From DATMER01 sp963741305 (GTDB taxonomy: Bacteria; Acidobacteriota; Thermoanaerobaculia; Multivoradales; UBA5704): DNA of 64,000 nt. The notes under the pieces are model-generated. The model saw nothing but the letters and a program-made list of their open reading frames with translations. It did no database searches and was not told where the DNA came from. Numbering within the stretch: the first letter of the stretch is position 1; each line of letters starts with the position of its first letter. The stretch spans positions 8,308,001 through 8,372,000 of the forward strand of contig CAVUHL010000003.1 of the NCBI GenBank assembly GCA_963741305.1, given 5' to 3'. Positions 35,501 through 43,348 of this stretch are shown here, one piece after another. Both the position numbers and the translations under genes were made by a program.

Positions 35501-38229
35501 GCACGGTGGAGAGGATACTCGCCCTACATCCCCGGCATGTCATGGAAGTGGGCTGTGGCACCGGTCTGCTCCTCTTCCGCGTGGCACCGAAGACCGAGAG
35601 CTACGTTGGCTCCGACTTCTCCCGGGTGGCACTCGAAGGCATCCACCGCCGGCTGGATGGGCTGCCGCAGGTAGCGCTCCGGCAGGCCGAGGCCGACGAC
35701 TGGACCGGCGTGAAGCCCGGCGAGGCCGACCTCGTCATCCTCAACTCCGTGGTCCAGTACTTCCCGGGAATCGACTACCTGGTACGAGTGCTCGAAGGGG
35801 CCGTAAGGGCCGTGGCGCCGGGAGGGGCAGTCTTCGTGGGCGACGTGAGAAGCCGGCCGCTTCTGAAAGCCATGGCCGCCTCCGTCGAGCTGTTCCAGTC
35901 GCCTTCGCGGAGCATCGAGGAGCTGCAGCGCCGAGTGAGGCAGCGGGTGGCGGACGAGGAGGAGCTGGTCATCGATCCCGCGTTCTTCCTGGCCTTGGCG
36001 AAGCGGCTGCCCGTGAGCCGGGTGGACCTGAGAGTTAAGAGGGGGAGGTGGCACAACGAGCTGACGCGGTTCCGGTACGACGTGGTGCTGCATGTCGGAA
36101 CCCCGTCCCCAGCCCTCCCTCGCTCCGCGGGAGAGGGGGCCGCCACCCTCGCAGACATCGAGGACCGGCTCTCAACGGCTCCGGAGACCCTCGTTCTCTC
36201 CGGCCTCCTGAACGCTCGCCTGGCCGAGGCCGGCGTTCTGGAGCTCCTCGGCATTGACGTGCCCGCCTCCTCGATTGATCCCGAAGACCTCTGGCACCTT
36301 GGCGACCGTCTTGGCTACGACGTCGAGCTGACCCTTGACCCACTGGATCCCTTCCGCTTTGGCGCGCTCCTGCGGAAGCGGGGGAGCACTGCACCGTTTT
36401 CCCAGGCCACTCTGCCGGAAGTCCCCAACCTCCCCTGGACCGCCTTCGCCAACGATCCCCTCGCCGCGAAGACGGCCCGGCGGCTGACTCCCGAGCTGCG
36501 CCGCTTCGTCCAAGCCGAGCTGCCGGACTACATGGTGCCATCGGCTTTCGTGCTCCTCGACGAGTTGCCGGTCACCCCGAACGGCAAGGTTGACCGCACG
36601 GCTCTGCCCGAGCCGGAGCCGCCGCGCACCGAGGAAGGCACTCCGCCGCGTACTGCGGCCGAGATCCGGATGGCCGCGCTATGGAAAGAAGTTCTCGGCA
36701 TCGAGGAGGTCCGGCTGGAGGACAACTTCTTCAGCCTCGGCGGCCACTCCCTCCTCGCCACGCAGCTCGTCTCGCGCGTTCGCGCCGCGTTCGGCATCGA
36801 CCTTCCCCTGCGCCGACTGTTCGAGCGGCCGACCCTCGGCGAGCTGTCCACGGCCCTCGAAGGAGAGGCCCCGGCCACCGCGCCGGCCCCTGTGCGGCAG
36901 AGGCGGACGGAAGCTCCGCTTTCCTTCGCGCAGGAGCGTTTCTGGGTTTTCGGCCGCAACCGCAATACGGCCTACAACGTGCCGTCGCCGCTGCGCATCC
37001 GGGGGCCGCTCGACAGCCGTGTCCTGGAGCGCTGCTGTCAGGAGGTCCTGCGCCGCCACGACTCTCTGCGCACCCGCTTCCTGGAGAGGGACGCCGGGCC
37101 CGTTCAGGTAGTCGATCCGCCCGCTCCATGGACGCTGCCGCGGATTGACCTGCTAGGGCTGTCCGAGCCCCTTCGCGAGGGCGAGGCCCTGCGGCTGGTG
37201 AAGGAGGACACGCAACAGCCGTTCGACATCGCCCAGGGGCCTCTGATCCGCGTGGCTCTGGCGCGGCTCGCGGACGACGATCACGTGCTGATCCTGGACT
37301 GCCACCACATCGTGATGGACGGCTGGGCCATGAGCCTGCTGGTGAGCGAGCTTCTGCGGCTCTACCAGGCGTTCGCTGTCGGGGAGCCTTCGCCCCTGCC
37401 CGAGTTGCCGATCCAGTACCCGGACTTAGCCGCTTGGCAGCGCGAGCGGATGACCGAGGCCGAGGTGAGGGAGCGGCTCGACTGGTGGCGGCGGACGCTG
37501 GAAGGCGCGCCGCGGCTCTGGAGCTTCCCCACGGATCATCCGCGTCCGGCCGAGGCAAGCCAGCGCGGCGCCTGGGTGTACCGTACGCTCTCTCCGGACC
37601 TGACGGGCCGTCTCCGGGATCTTGGAGTCTCCGAAGGCGCCTCGCTCTACATGGTCTTGCTCGCTGGGTTGTCGCTGCTGGTCCACCGCTGGAGCGGGCA
37701 AGACGACGTGGTGTTGGGCTCGCCGCTGGCGGGGCGCCAGCAGCAGGAATCTGAGGGCATCCTTGGCGTTTTCCTGAACCTGCTCCCCATGCGGGTGAGC
37801 CTCGCGGGCCGGCCGACCTTCACGGAACTGCTGCGGCGCGTCCGCCAGACCGCGCTGGACGCCTTCTCGCACCAGGAAGTCTCCTTCGAGCAGCTCATCG
37901 AGGCCATGGGGCTGAAGCGCGAGGACTCGCACTACCCGATCTTTCAGGCGACCCTGAATGTGATGAACTTCCCGCAGATGGGAAGGGAGATCCCTGGCGG
38001 CACCGAAGTCGAGCGGATCGAGATGGGGGAGGCCGGGTCCAAGTACGACTTCACGCTCTACGTCACGGAAGCGCCCGAGGGTCTCTCCCTCCGACTTCTC
38101 TACGCCGTTGACCTCTTCGACCGTCCGCGGATGGAAACGCTGCTGGACCGGCTCCAGGGGTTGCTGGAGCTGGCGGTGGAACATCCGGACACCCCGAGCG
38201 ACCGTTTTCCAGCGGATGTGATAGCCTAA
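32587..38229 (+). CDS. Terminal NRPS: C-A(N-methyltransferase)-PCP-C, Leu-like
   Basis: This 1880-residue protein begins with the shared N-terminal helix (MTTDRLAGLSREQRAALF). The order is C, A, methyltransferase inserted between A8 and A9, PCP (Ser about 1388) and a final C domain (HHIVMDG, second His about 1574). The A code by eye is DAWFLGHVVK, close to the leucine code DAWFLGNVVK. The methyltransferase (about 35340-36440) has SSYTGQP and the SAM motif VMEVGCGTG, as in N-methylating NRPS domains, so N-methyl-leucine is predicted. No thioesterase or reductase follows. The terminal C could release the chain by condensation or cyclisation, or could hand on to a synthetase encoded elsewhere. 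A palindromic repeat is translated in frame near 36096-36142. Confidence 0.95.
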   Translation: MTTDRLAGLSREQRAALFEQLRKRKESAPEALPDRIPRRPAGLDPVPASYAQERLWFLDRLAPGGTAYNMPLALRIQGDVSPATLERVLGELVGRHEALRTTFGERDGQPVQLIVPPGPWTLPLVDLSVLSAEDRDTESRRLAREEADRPFDLQHGPVLRAGLLRLGEADHALLLTLHHIVSDGWSMGVLVRDITALYGRAALPNLPIQYADFAVWQRGWLTGEVLERQVSYWRERLTGAPAQLDLPTDRPRGAAQTFRGASVNIPFGPGFDRGLAQLARCFEATPYMTLLAGFQALLGRLTGQEDLTVGSPIANRNRAEIEPLIGFFVNTLVMRGDLSGDPAFGELLGRVRKSTLEAYAHQDLPFEHLVHELRPERHLAVTPLFQVVCAMQNAPVGRMDLPGLTLAPVDLVPTTTRFDLELHGWEMEDGLLAQVSYSTELFDASTVRRLVRHLETVLRAAMADPGRRLSELPLLSIAERQQLLREWNDTAVPEGIVELLGVHDPAAPAVVHDGTVLTYGELLDRASRLAAELQSLPLVGLCVERSPELVIGALAVILAGGAYLPLDPSYPEDRLAFVARDSRMPALLVSGEGIPSWAGDARVIRLDRPSAAAPIRPVPADPDRLAYVIYTSGSTGRPKGVQVPHGGLMSLVRWHLRTYGVTADDRATLVASPAFDASVWEIWPYLAVGASLHVPDEDIRLDPGRLLDWMAQEGITIAFLPTPLAEQVIEAEIPEGLRLRALLTGGDRLQRAPRKPLPFALVNHYGPTESSVVATRSEVEPLAMRPPSIGRPIDGTRAYVVDAWLNPVPIGTPGELLLGSASLARGYLGRPDLTAERFVPDPFGTGRLYRTGDLVRLLPDGELDFLGRVDTQVKLRGFRIELGEVESVLLRHPAVREAVVALRGDRLAAYVVHCPEADIEEVSEHVSQWQTLYDETYARSEASDPTFDIGGWNSSYTGQPIPALEMREWVEGTVERILALHPRHVMEVGCGTGLLLFRVAPKTESYVGSDFSRVALEGIHRRLDGLPQVALRQAEADDWTGVKPGEADLVILNSVVQYFPGIDYLVRVLEGAVRAVAPGGAVFVGDVRSRPLLKAMAASVELFQSPSRSIEELQRRVRQRVADEEELVIDPAFFLALAKRLPVSRVDLRVKRGRWHNELTRFRYDVVLHVGTPSPALPRSAGEGAATLADIEDRLSTAPETLVLSGLLNARLAEAGVLELLGIDVPASSIDPEDLWHLGDRLGYDVELTLDPLDPFRFGALLRKRGSTAPFSQATLPEVPNLPWTAFANDPLAAKTARRLTPELRRFVQAELPDYMVPSAFVLLDELPVTPNGKVDRTALPEPEPPRTEEGTPPRTAAEIRMAALWKEVLGIEEVRLEDNFFSLGGHSLLATQLVSRVRAAFGIDLPLRRLFERPTLGELSTALEGEAPATAPAPVRQRRTEAPLSFAQERFWVFGRNRNTAYNVPSPLRIRGPLDSRVLERCCQEVLRRHDSLRTRFLERDAGPVQVVDPPAPWTLPRIDLLGLSEPLREGEALRLVKEDTQQPFDIAQGPLIRVALARLADDDHVLILDCHHIVMDGWAMSLLVSELLRLYQAFAVGEPSPLPELPIQYPDLAAWQRERMTEAEVRERLDWWRRTLEGAPRLWSFPTDHPRPAEASQRGAWVYRTLSPDLTGRLRDLGVSEGASLYMVLLAGLSLLVHRWSGQDDVVLGSPLAGRQQQESEGILGVFLNLLPMRVSLAGRPTFTELLRRVRQTALDAFSHQEVSFEQLIEAMGLKREDSHYPIFQATLNVMNFPQMGREIPGGTEVERIEMGEAGSKYDFTLYVTEAPEGLSLRLLYAVDLFDRPRMETLLDRLQGLLELAVEHPDTPSDRFPADVIA
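36096..36142. repeat. GC-rich palindromic repeat in frame in the terminal NRPS
   Basis: The stretch contains CCCTC-GCTCCGCGGGAGAGGG and encodes GTPSPALPRSAGEGA just after the catalytic part of the inserted methyltransferase. It matches the PSPAxLPxxGEG coding pattern of the other copies in this window. Confidence 0.55.
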
Positions 38230-38241
38230 GGATGTTCGAGC

Positions 38242-38305
38242 CGGGGTCTCTTGATCCCGTTTCCGCCCGGCGTCTCTCCGAGACGCGCAGCCCGGAGAGA
38301 CCCCG
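38242..38305 (+). terminator. Nested inverted repeat after the NRPS operon, possible terminator
   Basis: An outer pair CGGGGTCTCT (38242-38251) and AGAGACCCCG (38296-38305) encloses an inner hairpin GCGTCTC-tcc-GAGACGC (38270-38286). It lies 12 nt after the NRPS stop and 25 nt before the tRNA gene. There is no T-run, so intrinsic termination is uncertain, but the position suits the end of the operon. Confidence 0.5.
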
Positions 38306-38330
38306 AGCGGTACATCGAGCAACCCTCCAA

Positions 38331-38405
38331 GTCCCCATCGTCTAGTGGTTAGGACTCCGCCCTTTCAAGGCGGCAACACGGGTTCGAATCCCGTTGGGGA
38401 TACCA
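38331..38405 (+). tRNA. tRNA-Glu (TTC anticodon)
   Basis: The sequence folds as a standard cloverleaf. Acceptor GTCCCCA pairs with TGGGGAT (G-U at the first pair), the anticodon stem is CCGCC/GGCGG with loop CTTTCAA, and the T arm contains GGTTCGAATCC. The anticodon is TTC at 38364-38366. Discriminator A and an encoded CCA follow (38402-38405). The gene lies at the boundary between the NRPS operon and phage-like genes, so its 3' end is a candidate attachment site. Confidence 0.96.
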
Positions 38406-38468
38406 CTGATTCTAAACGACTTACGGGCGCCGGTTGACCTAAAATGGGGCCGGACCATCAATGGACCA

Positions 38469-38711
38469 TCAACGGAGTTCGGTGCGGCGCTTCGGGCGGG
38501 AGGGCAGGGTGCGGCCGGTCCACTTGGCTCGCCATGCGGCGGCGGCTTCTCGGGTGATCGAGCGATGGCGGCCTAGAGTCGTCATGGCTGGGGTTGCCCC
38601 GATCGGGAGCAGAACCTCGTAGAAGTAGCTCCTGCTCATGTTGTGCCTCCGGCAGAACTCTTCCACCGTGTAGCACTCCGGATCGTACGGGCTGATTGTC
38701 GGCTCGACCAT
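38469..38711 (-). CDS. Small AlpA/excisionase-like DNA-binding protein
   Basis: This 80-residue protein has a helix-turn-helix of the AlpA/excisionase kind. It reads YTVEEFCRRHNMSRSYFYEV, followed by a GRHRSITREAAAAWRAKW wing and recognition end. The tail is basic. It is the last gene of the minus-strand early operon and the first phage-type gene next to tRNA-Glu, which is where excision or attachment-site regulators are often found. A role in integration/excision control is inferred from family and position. It could equally be a small transcriptional regulator. Confidence 0.75.
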   Translation of the reverse strand: MVEPTISPYDPECYTVEEFCRRHNMSRSYFYEVLLPIGATPAMTTLGRHRSITREAAAAWRAKWTGRTLPSRPKRRTELR

Positions 38712-38735
38712 CGTCTGTTCCTTTGGCAGTGGGTT

Positions 38736-39116
38736 TTACGCGCTTCTCCGGCGCCTGAGCGCCCTGCGGTAGCGGGCCAGGACCTGGCGGACGCCGTTCG
38801 AGGTGAGCGGGCTGAAAACCGGCTCGGGGACGGCCCAGAGACGTCGCTCGGAGAGCCACGCGAGGAGCCGGCCTCCAAGATGGATCGACAGGATCACCGA
38901 CCGGTCGGCGTCGGCGCCGCAGTTCGAGAGCACCAGACGCCCTCCAGCCATGGTGATCTCCGAGGCCTTCAGGCCAGCGATCTCTTTCGAGCTCAGGCCC
39001 GCGATGACCAGGGCGAGCAGAGCGCCGTCGCGCAGACCCACCGGCAGGCCCGAACGCACACGGCCCGGATCCACCTGGGGGAGGGCGGCTCGCGCCTCCT
39101 CGGGACTGAGACGCAT
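38736..39116 (-). CDS. Short tyrosine-recombinase-like protein lacking catalytic residues
   Basis: The protein has 126 residues and starts at the ATG that shares a base with the TGA of the upstream helicase gene. The stretch VGLRDGALLALVIAGLSSKE followed by IAGLKASEI resembles the start of a Xer/phage integrase catalytic domain. The end (SPLTSNGVRQVLARYRRALRR) resembles the region just before the HxxR box. The arginine normally found in TGLR is replaced (AGLS), and no HxxR or tyrosine nucleophile follows, so it should be inactive in strand cleavage. It may be a shortened, repurposed integrase or a DNA-binding accessory protein. Confidence 0.65.
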   Translation of the reverse strand: MRLSPEEARAALPQVDPGRVRSGLPVGLRDGALLALVIAGLSSKEIAGLKASEITMAGGRLVLSNCGADADRSVILSIHLGGRLLAWLSERRLWAVPEPVFSPLTSNGVRQVLARYRRALRRRRSA

Positions 39117-40456
39117 CAGAGCGGCTCCTCCCCGGCTGGCTCCGGGCGGTTGCGGAAGGAGGTGGTTGCGCCGATCCAGGTCAGCTCGACGGTGCCGGTA
39201 TCGCCGTGGCGATGCTTCGCGACGATGAGCTCCGCGAGGCCGCGGAGGCTCGGGTCCTCGGGAGCGTAGATCTCGGGACGGTGCACGAACGCCACCTGAT
39301 CGGCGTGCTGCCCGATCGCGTCGGATTCGGCGAGGTCGGCGAGGTGTGGGCGCGGGTCGCTCCTCCGCGTCGGCTCGCGGTTGAGCTGCGAGAGGGCGAT
39401 CAGCGGAAGCTCCAACTCGCCGGCCAGATCCTTGAGACGCCGGGCGATGAGCGCGATCTCCAGGCGCCGGTTCTCGACTCGAACGCCTGCCGTGAGGAGC
39501 TGGAGGTAGTCGACGACCAGGAGCGCGAGGTCGGGGTGCTGGGACTTGAGCCACCAAGCCCTCGCTTCGAGGTCGCGCAGCACCAGGCCCGGGCTGTGGT
39601 CGAGGAAGAGCGGCGCCGCGCGCATGCGTTTCGTGGCTGCGAAGAGGTCCTGCCATTGCCGGTTGGAGAGGTGGCCGTTGCGGAGCTGCCAGGAGTCGAT
39701 GTCGGCCTCGGCGGCGCCGAGCTTGAGGCCGATCTCGTCGGAGCGCATTTCCAGGGAGAAGACGCCGACCGGCCGCTTCAGGTCGACGGCCACGTGCCGC
39801 GTGAGGTCGAGGGCCAGCGAGGTCTTGCCCATTCCGGGCCTTCCAGCGAGCACGTAGAGCCCTCCCGGCAGGAAGCCGGGGCCGAGGTCATCCCAGGCCG
39901 GAAAGCCCGTGGTGAGCCCACAGAGGGCCTGGGAGCGGCCGTCTTCGAGGATCGCCAGCAGGCGGTCGAGGACCTCGCCGGCGCCTTCCCAGCACGTGCG
40001 GGCGGCGCGGCCGAGGAGCTTATCGGCGGTGGCGCGGAGTTCGACGAGGAGCTCGTGGACCGGGCGCGTGGTCGAGGCGGCCGACAGGAGGGTGCGTTGG
40101 GCTTCCACGATCAGATCGCGCCGGACGCTCTTTTCCTTGACGATCGCCACGTACTCGTCCAGCCGGCCCGGGTCCGGCAGGTCCAGGTCGAGCGCCGCGA
40201 GGTAGGCGATGCCGCCGATCGCCTCGAAATCTCCGGCCTGTTCGAGATGGGCCTGGAGGGTGCGGAGGTCGGGCGTGGAGTCCGCGTCGGCCACGTCGAG
40301 GAAGGCCTGATAGAGCAGGCGGTGGTGCTCGAGGTACCAGTCGTGCGGCTCCAGGCGCGTACGGACCTGGGCGATGTGCAGGGGCTCCAGGAGGAGAGCT
40401 CCGAGAACGGCGCGCTCGGCTTCCTCGCTTTGCGGGAGGGCCTTGTGGCGCTTCAT
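39116..40456 (-). CDS. dnaB: Replicative DNA helicase, DnaB family
   Basis: This 446-residue protein matches the full DnaB architecture. An N-terminal helical domain (SEEAERAVLGALLLEP, residues 10-25) precedes a RecA-type motor with Walker A GRPGMGKT at about 205-212, the FSLEM motif, Walker B LLVVDYLQLL and the SQLNREPTRR loop. Its start overlaps the stop of the upstream loader gene (ATGA), and its stop overlaps the next start, so it is part of a tightly coupled replication operon. It would unwind the phage or element's own replication fork. A helicase plus loader argues for theta-type replication and not Mu-style transposition. Confidence 0.95.
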   Translation of the reverse strand: MKRHKALPQSEEAERAVLGALLLEPLHIAQVRTRLEPHDWYLEHHRLLYQAFLDVADADSTPDLRTLQAHLEQAGDFEAIGGIAYLAALDLDLPDPGRLDEYVAIVKEKSVRRDLIVEAQRTLLSAASTTRPVHELLVELRATADKLLGRAARTCWEGAGEVLDRLLAILEDGRSQALCGLTTGFPAWDDLGPGFLPGGLYVLAGRPGMGKTSLALDLTRHVAVDLKRPVGVFSLEMRSDEIGLKLGAAEADIDSWQLRNGHLSNRQWQDLFAATKRMRAAPLFLDHSPGLVLRDLEARAWWLKSQHPDLALLVVDYLQLLTAGVRVENRRLEIALIARRLKDLAGELELPLIALSQLNREPTRRSDPRPHLADLAESDAIGQHADQVAFVHRPEIYAPEDPSLRGLAELIVAKHRHGDTGTVELTWIGATTSFRNRPEPAGEEPL

Positions 40457-41199
40457 GGGCGGGCCTTCCTCATCCGGATGTCTTTGCCGGCGGTGCGGAC
40501 GCGGAGGCCGGAGAGCCAGCGCGAGACCAGGGGCGGCGGCGTGGCAGCGTTCTCGGCGTGCAGCAGCTCGGGCAGGAGCTGGCTCGTGACGATGGTCGGC
40601 AAGCAGCTCTCGTCGCGGGTGCGGGTGATGAGCACCAGGCGCTCCATGTACCAGTCGGCGGACGCGCCGGTGAGCGGCTCGTCCAGGACCAGGAGCGGGG
40701 TGACGAGCAGCGGGGCGATGACGTCTTCGGCGTTGATGAGGTCGCGCTGGATGCGGCGCGACAGCTCGGGGCCGGAGATCCAGCGACCGCGGCGCCCGGT
40801 GCGGAGGTGCTCGGCCAGGAGCACGGTGGCGATGCCGGTCTTGCCGGTGCCGGTCGGCCCCCAGAGCGCGAGCCAGCGGGGTGACGGTTGATCCCGTTCC
40901 CCCTGGGTTTGATCCCGTTCCCCCTCTCCCTTGCCCTCTCCCCCAGGGCTGGGGGAGAGGGAACCGGCTCCCTGTCGCGGAGGCCAGTTTTTCAGGGCTT
41001 CGGGCCAGGGGCGCTGGAAGTACGCGGACCAGCTCTCGCGGGTGAGGCCGCGGAAAAGCTTCGGGATGCCTGCGTCAGTCGCGGTGAAGGCATTCGCGGC
41101 CCGCCGAGCCTCAAGGCAGGCGTAGCAGAGCCGGTTTTCAGGGATGCGGCCGAAGGCGATCTGGTCTTCGCCGCACTGGCTGCAGTTCCAGTGGGTCAC
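40453..41199 (-). CDS. DnaC/IstB-type helicase loader ATPase with zinc-ribbon N terminus
   Basis: This 248-residue protein begins at a GTG overlapping the upstream stop (GTGA). Four cysteines at positions 6, 9, 25 and 28 form a CxxC...CxxC zinc-ribbon pattern. Walker A GPTGTGKT lies at about 114-121 and a Walker B-like LLVLDEPLTG follows. The arrangement fits phage helicase loaders of the DnaC/DnaI group, which place DnaB on DNA, and DnaB is the next gene. Residues about 81-105 are low-complexity and encoded by the palindromic repeat family, so they were probably inserted in the linker between zinc ribbon and ATPase. Confidence 0.85.
   Translation of the reverse strand: MTHWNCSQCGEDQIAFGRIPENRLCYACLEARRAANAFTATDAGIPKLFRGLTRESWSAYFQRPWPEALKNWPPRQGAGSLSPSPGGEGKGEGERDQTQGERDQPSPRWLALWGPTGTGKTGIATVLLAEHLRTGRRGRWISGPELSRRIQRDLINAEDVIAPLLVTPLLVLDEPLTGASADWYMERLVLITRTRDESCLPTIVTSQLLPELLHAENAATPPPLVSRWLSGLRVRTAGKDIRMRKARP
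40918..40972. repeat. GC-rich palindromic repeat within the helicase-loader gene
   Basis: The core is CCCTCTCCCCCAG-ggct-GGGGGAGAGGG. A neighbouring pair of direct repeats (TTGATCCCGTTCCCCCTGGG-type) extends it to about 40888. It is translated in frame as SPSPGGEGKGEGERD, the same coding pattern as in the NRPS genes. Confidence 0.6.
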
Positions 41200-41615
41200 G
41201 ATTCCTCCGTTTCAGCGATGATTTCCAGCGCCTGCTGCCGGCGGATCTCGTCGGAGCCTGCGGCCCAGAGGAGCTCGCGGCCGGCGCGGGCGCTGAGGGC
41301 CTTCCTTGGCCCGGTTGTGTCGGGTCTTGCAGCCTGCTCCATCACCACGCGGTGGATGTAAGCGATCGGCTCGCGCTTGTTGGCCAGGCCAGCTTGGACG
41401 AGCCGCCCGAGCAGCTCCAGGAGCGGCTCGATGCCGCCGAGCTTCTTCGACCAGAGACCGATCTGCCCAGGGCTCGGCAAGGGCACTCCCGCCGCTTCGA
41501 GCAGCAGGTTGACTCGAAAGACGGCGCTCTGCGGCCCCGGCAGGGGCCGGAGACCGAAGGTCTCCTGTTGTTTTTCAGGGGGAGGGAGGGGGATTTGGGG
41601 GTATAGGGGGATTAG
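41196..41615 (-). pseudogene. C-terminal part of a replication protein interrupted by an IS1380 element
   Basis: This is the 3' fragment of the gene whose 5' part lies at 43349-43865. It encodes about 139 residues with a proline-rich start (LIPLYPQIPLPPPEKQQ) and then a helical domain, as in phage replication initiators that bind the helicase loader. Removing the IS and one TTAG copy joins both parts in frame into a 310-residue protein, so the insertion is the only visible lesion. The stop overlaps the loader gene start. A downstream start inside the fragment is possible but none is obvious. Confidence 0.8.
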
Positions 41616-41656
41616 CCCGGATTTCTCACCGAGGACATGAAAAGGGGCTACCTCCG

Positions 41657-41693
41657 GTGGTATAAGTGTCGTGTCAACAAGCACTTGTACCAC
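41657..41693 (+). promoter_or_regulatory. Hairpin upstream of the transposase start
   Basis: The arms GTGGTATAAGTG (41657-41668) and CACTTGTACCAC (41682-41693) pair with one mismatch, around a 13-nt loop. The hairpin is directly followed by the ribosome-binding site GGGAGG and the GTG start. Such structures often limit transposase expression or bind transposase, but the function here is inferred. Confidence 0.5.
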
Positions 41694-41710
41694 AAAGGGA
41701 GGATAGCCCC

Positions 41711-43120
41711 GTGACGACAGACTGTACCTTTCCGCAGCTTGAGTTTCAAGGGTTGACTCGGCGGACGGTGGTGGCGTCATTCGACGGCGGTACCCTAAGC
41801 TCGGATGGCGGTGTCTTGCTGTTATCCGAGGTGGACCGACGCTTGGGGCTGTTGGAGGAGTTTGCGGCCTGTTTCGAGGATCACCGCAATCCAGCCCTGG
41901 TCGAGCACAGCGTCGTGGAGTTGGTGCGTCAGCGTGTGTTTGGGCTGGCTCTTGGCTACGAGGATCTCAATGACCACGACGAGCTGCGCAGCGATCCGCT
42001 GCTGGCGGCGGTGGCCGGCAAGGCCGATCCGACCGGTAGCGACCGTCGCCAAGAGCAGGACCGTGGCAAACCACTGGCCGGCAAGAGTACGTTGAACCGT
42101 TTGGAATGGGGGGCTGTGAAGCAGGATCGCTATCGCAAGATCATCCTCGATCCCGAGGCGGCTGACCGCTTTTTCGTTGATGTCTTCCTGGCCTCCTATC
42201 GGAAGGCTCCGGCAGAAATCGTGCTGGATCTCGACGCTACCGACGATCCTCTGCATGGCGAGCAGGAAGGTCGTTTCTTTCATGGCTACTACGGTGGGTA
42301 CTGTTACCTTCCGTTGTATATTTTTTGCGGCTCTCACCTGTTGTGCGCCCGTCTGCGGCAGGCCAACGTCGATGCATCTTGCGGTGCGGTCAGCGAGCTC
42401 GAGCGCATCGTGTCACGGGTTCGCGACAGGTGGCCTGAGGTGCGCATCATCGTACGTGGAGATTCGGGGTTTGCGCGTGAAGAGCTGATGAGTTGGTGCG
42501 AGAGCCACGGCGTGGACTTTGTCTTCGGTCTGGCGCGCAATGCTCGGCTGCAGCGCGCTCTCGGGGGAGAGTTGGAGCAGGCTCGTGCGCAGTTCGAAGA
42601 ATCCGGCAAGGCGGCGCGCGTGTTCAAGGATTTTGTCTACCGCACCAAGAAAAGTTGGTCTCAGCAGCGGCGTGTGATTGGCAAAGCCGAGCACTTGGCC
42701 AAGGGCGCCAACCCGCGCTTCCTTGTGACCTCACTGAGCAGCGAACAGTGGAGTGCTCAGATGCTTTACGAGAAGCTGTATTGTGCCCGTGGCGAGATGG
42801 AGAATCGTATCAAAGAGCAGCAGTTGTGTCTGTTTGCCGACCGCACCTCAACTCATCACTTGACCAGCAATCAGGCGCGTCTATGGTTTTCCTCGGTGGC
42901 CTACGTTCTGCTCAATGAACTGCGCCGTCTGGGCCTGGCAGGCACCGATCTGGCTCAGGCGCGCTGTGACACGATTCGCATCAAGCTGCTCAAGATTGGC
43001 GCTCAGATCAAAGTGACGGTGCGGCGCGTCTGGGTACATTTGTCCAGTTCCCACCCCAATGCGGCCCTGTTTGCGCGGATCGTCAATCAGTTGCGGGCAA
43101 GCCATCCCGCGCTGGCCTGA
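41711..43120 (+). CDS. IS1380-family transposase
   Basis: This 469-residue protein has a GTG start, chosen because GGGAGG precedes it by 8 nt and it is the first start after the hairpin. Typical family features are SFDGGTLSSDGGVLLLSEVD near the N terminus (first DDE aspartate region), LDLDATDDPLHGEQEGRFFH (second), RGDSGFAREELMSWCE with the conserved aspartate, and the ENRIKEQQ segment bearing the catalytic glutamate. The length agrees with family members. It mobilises the surrounding 1733-bp element and is the only complete transposase in the window. Confidence 0.95.
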   Translation: MTTDCTFPQLEFQGLTRRTVVASFDGGTLSSDGGVLLLSEVDRRLGLLEEFAACFEDHRNPALVEHSVVELVRQRVFGLALGYEDLNDHDELRSDPLLAAVAGKADPTGSDRRQEQDRGKPLAGKSTLNRLEWGAVKQDRYRKIILDPEAADRFFVDVFLASYRKAPAEIVLDLDATDDPLHGEQEGRFFHGYYGGYCYLPLYIFCGSHLLCARLRQANVDASCGAVSELERIVSRVRDRWPEVRIIVRGDSGFAREELMSWCESHGVDFVFGLARNARLQRALGGELEQARAQFEESGKAARVFKDFVYRTKKSWSQQRRVIGKAEHLAKGANPRFLVTSLSSEQWSAQMLYEKLYCARGEMENRIKEQQLCLFADRTSTHHLTSNQARLWFSSVAYVLLNELRRLGLAGTDLAQARCDTIRIKLLKIGAQIKVTVRRVWVHLSSSHPNAALFARIVNQLRASHPALA

Positions 43121-43348
43121 TCTGTCGTCAGAAATCCGCTCTTGTCCAAACCTCTCCAGGCTGAGGTGTCTCTGGTCGGTCGTAGGAGCGTGCATCGGGC
43201 GAGCAACTGCCCGCGACTTACGCTCTTCTTGCGTTTGCTTGGGCGGCCACGAGGGTGCGCAGTGGCGCACTATCCGTGGCAGTGCGCCACCCGAACCGGT
43301 CGTGGACGCGCAAACTACCGCGGTGAGACCCGTGGTGAGAAATCCGGG

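Larger units (their letters stand above)
41616..43348 (+). mobile_element. Complete IS1380-family insertion sequence, 1733 bp
   Basis: The ends are perfect 15-bp inverted repeats, CCCGGATTTCTCACC at 41616-41630 and its complement at 43334-43348. They are flanked by a 4-bp direct duplication TTAG (41612-41615 and 43349-43352). One transposase gene fills most of the element, leaving about 228 bp without a gene at its right end. Intact ends, an intact duplication and an open transposase frame indicate a recent and possibly active insertion. Its codon use is less GC-biased than that of its surroundings. Confidence 0.95.

Noticed and set aside
37900..38229. Thioesterase at the end of the last NRPS
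   Set aside because: The protein ends shortly after C-domain sequence; no GxSxG or alpha/beta-hydrolase motif is present.
39206..40891. Long plus-strand open frame of 561 codons opposite the helicase and loader
   Set aside because: The minus-strand frames match DnaB and a loader ATPase with all motifs; the plus-strand frame has no recognisable domain and arises from GC-rich codon bias.
43121..43348. Passenger gene at the right end of the IS
   Set aside because: Open frames here are short, lack ribosome-binding sites and cross the IS boundary; it is most likely non-coding.
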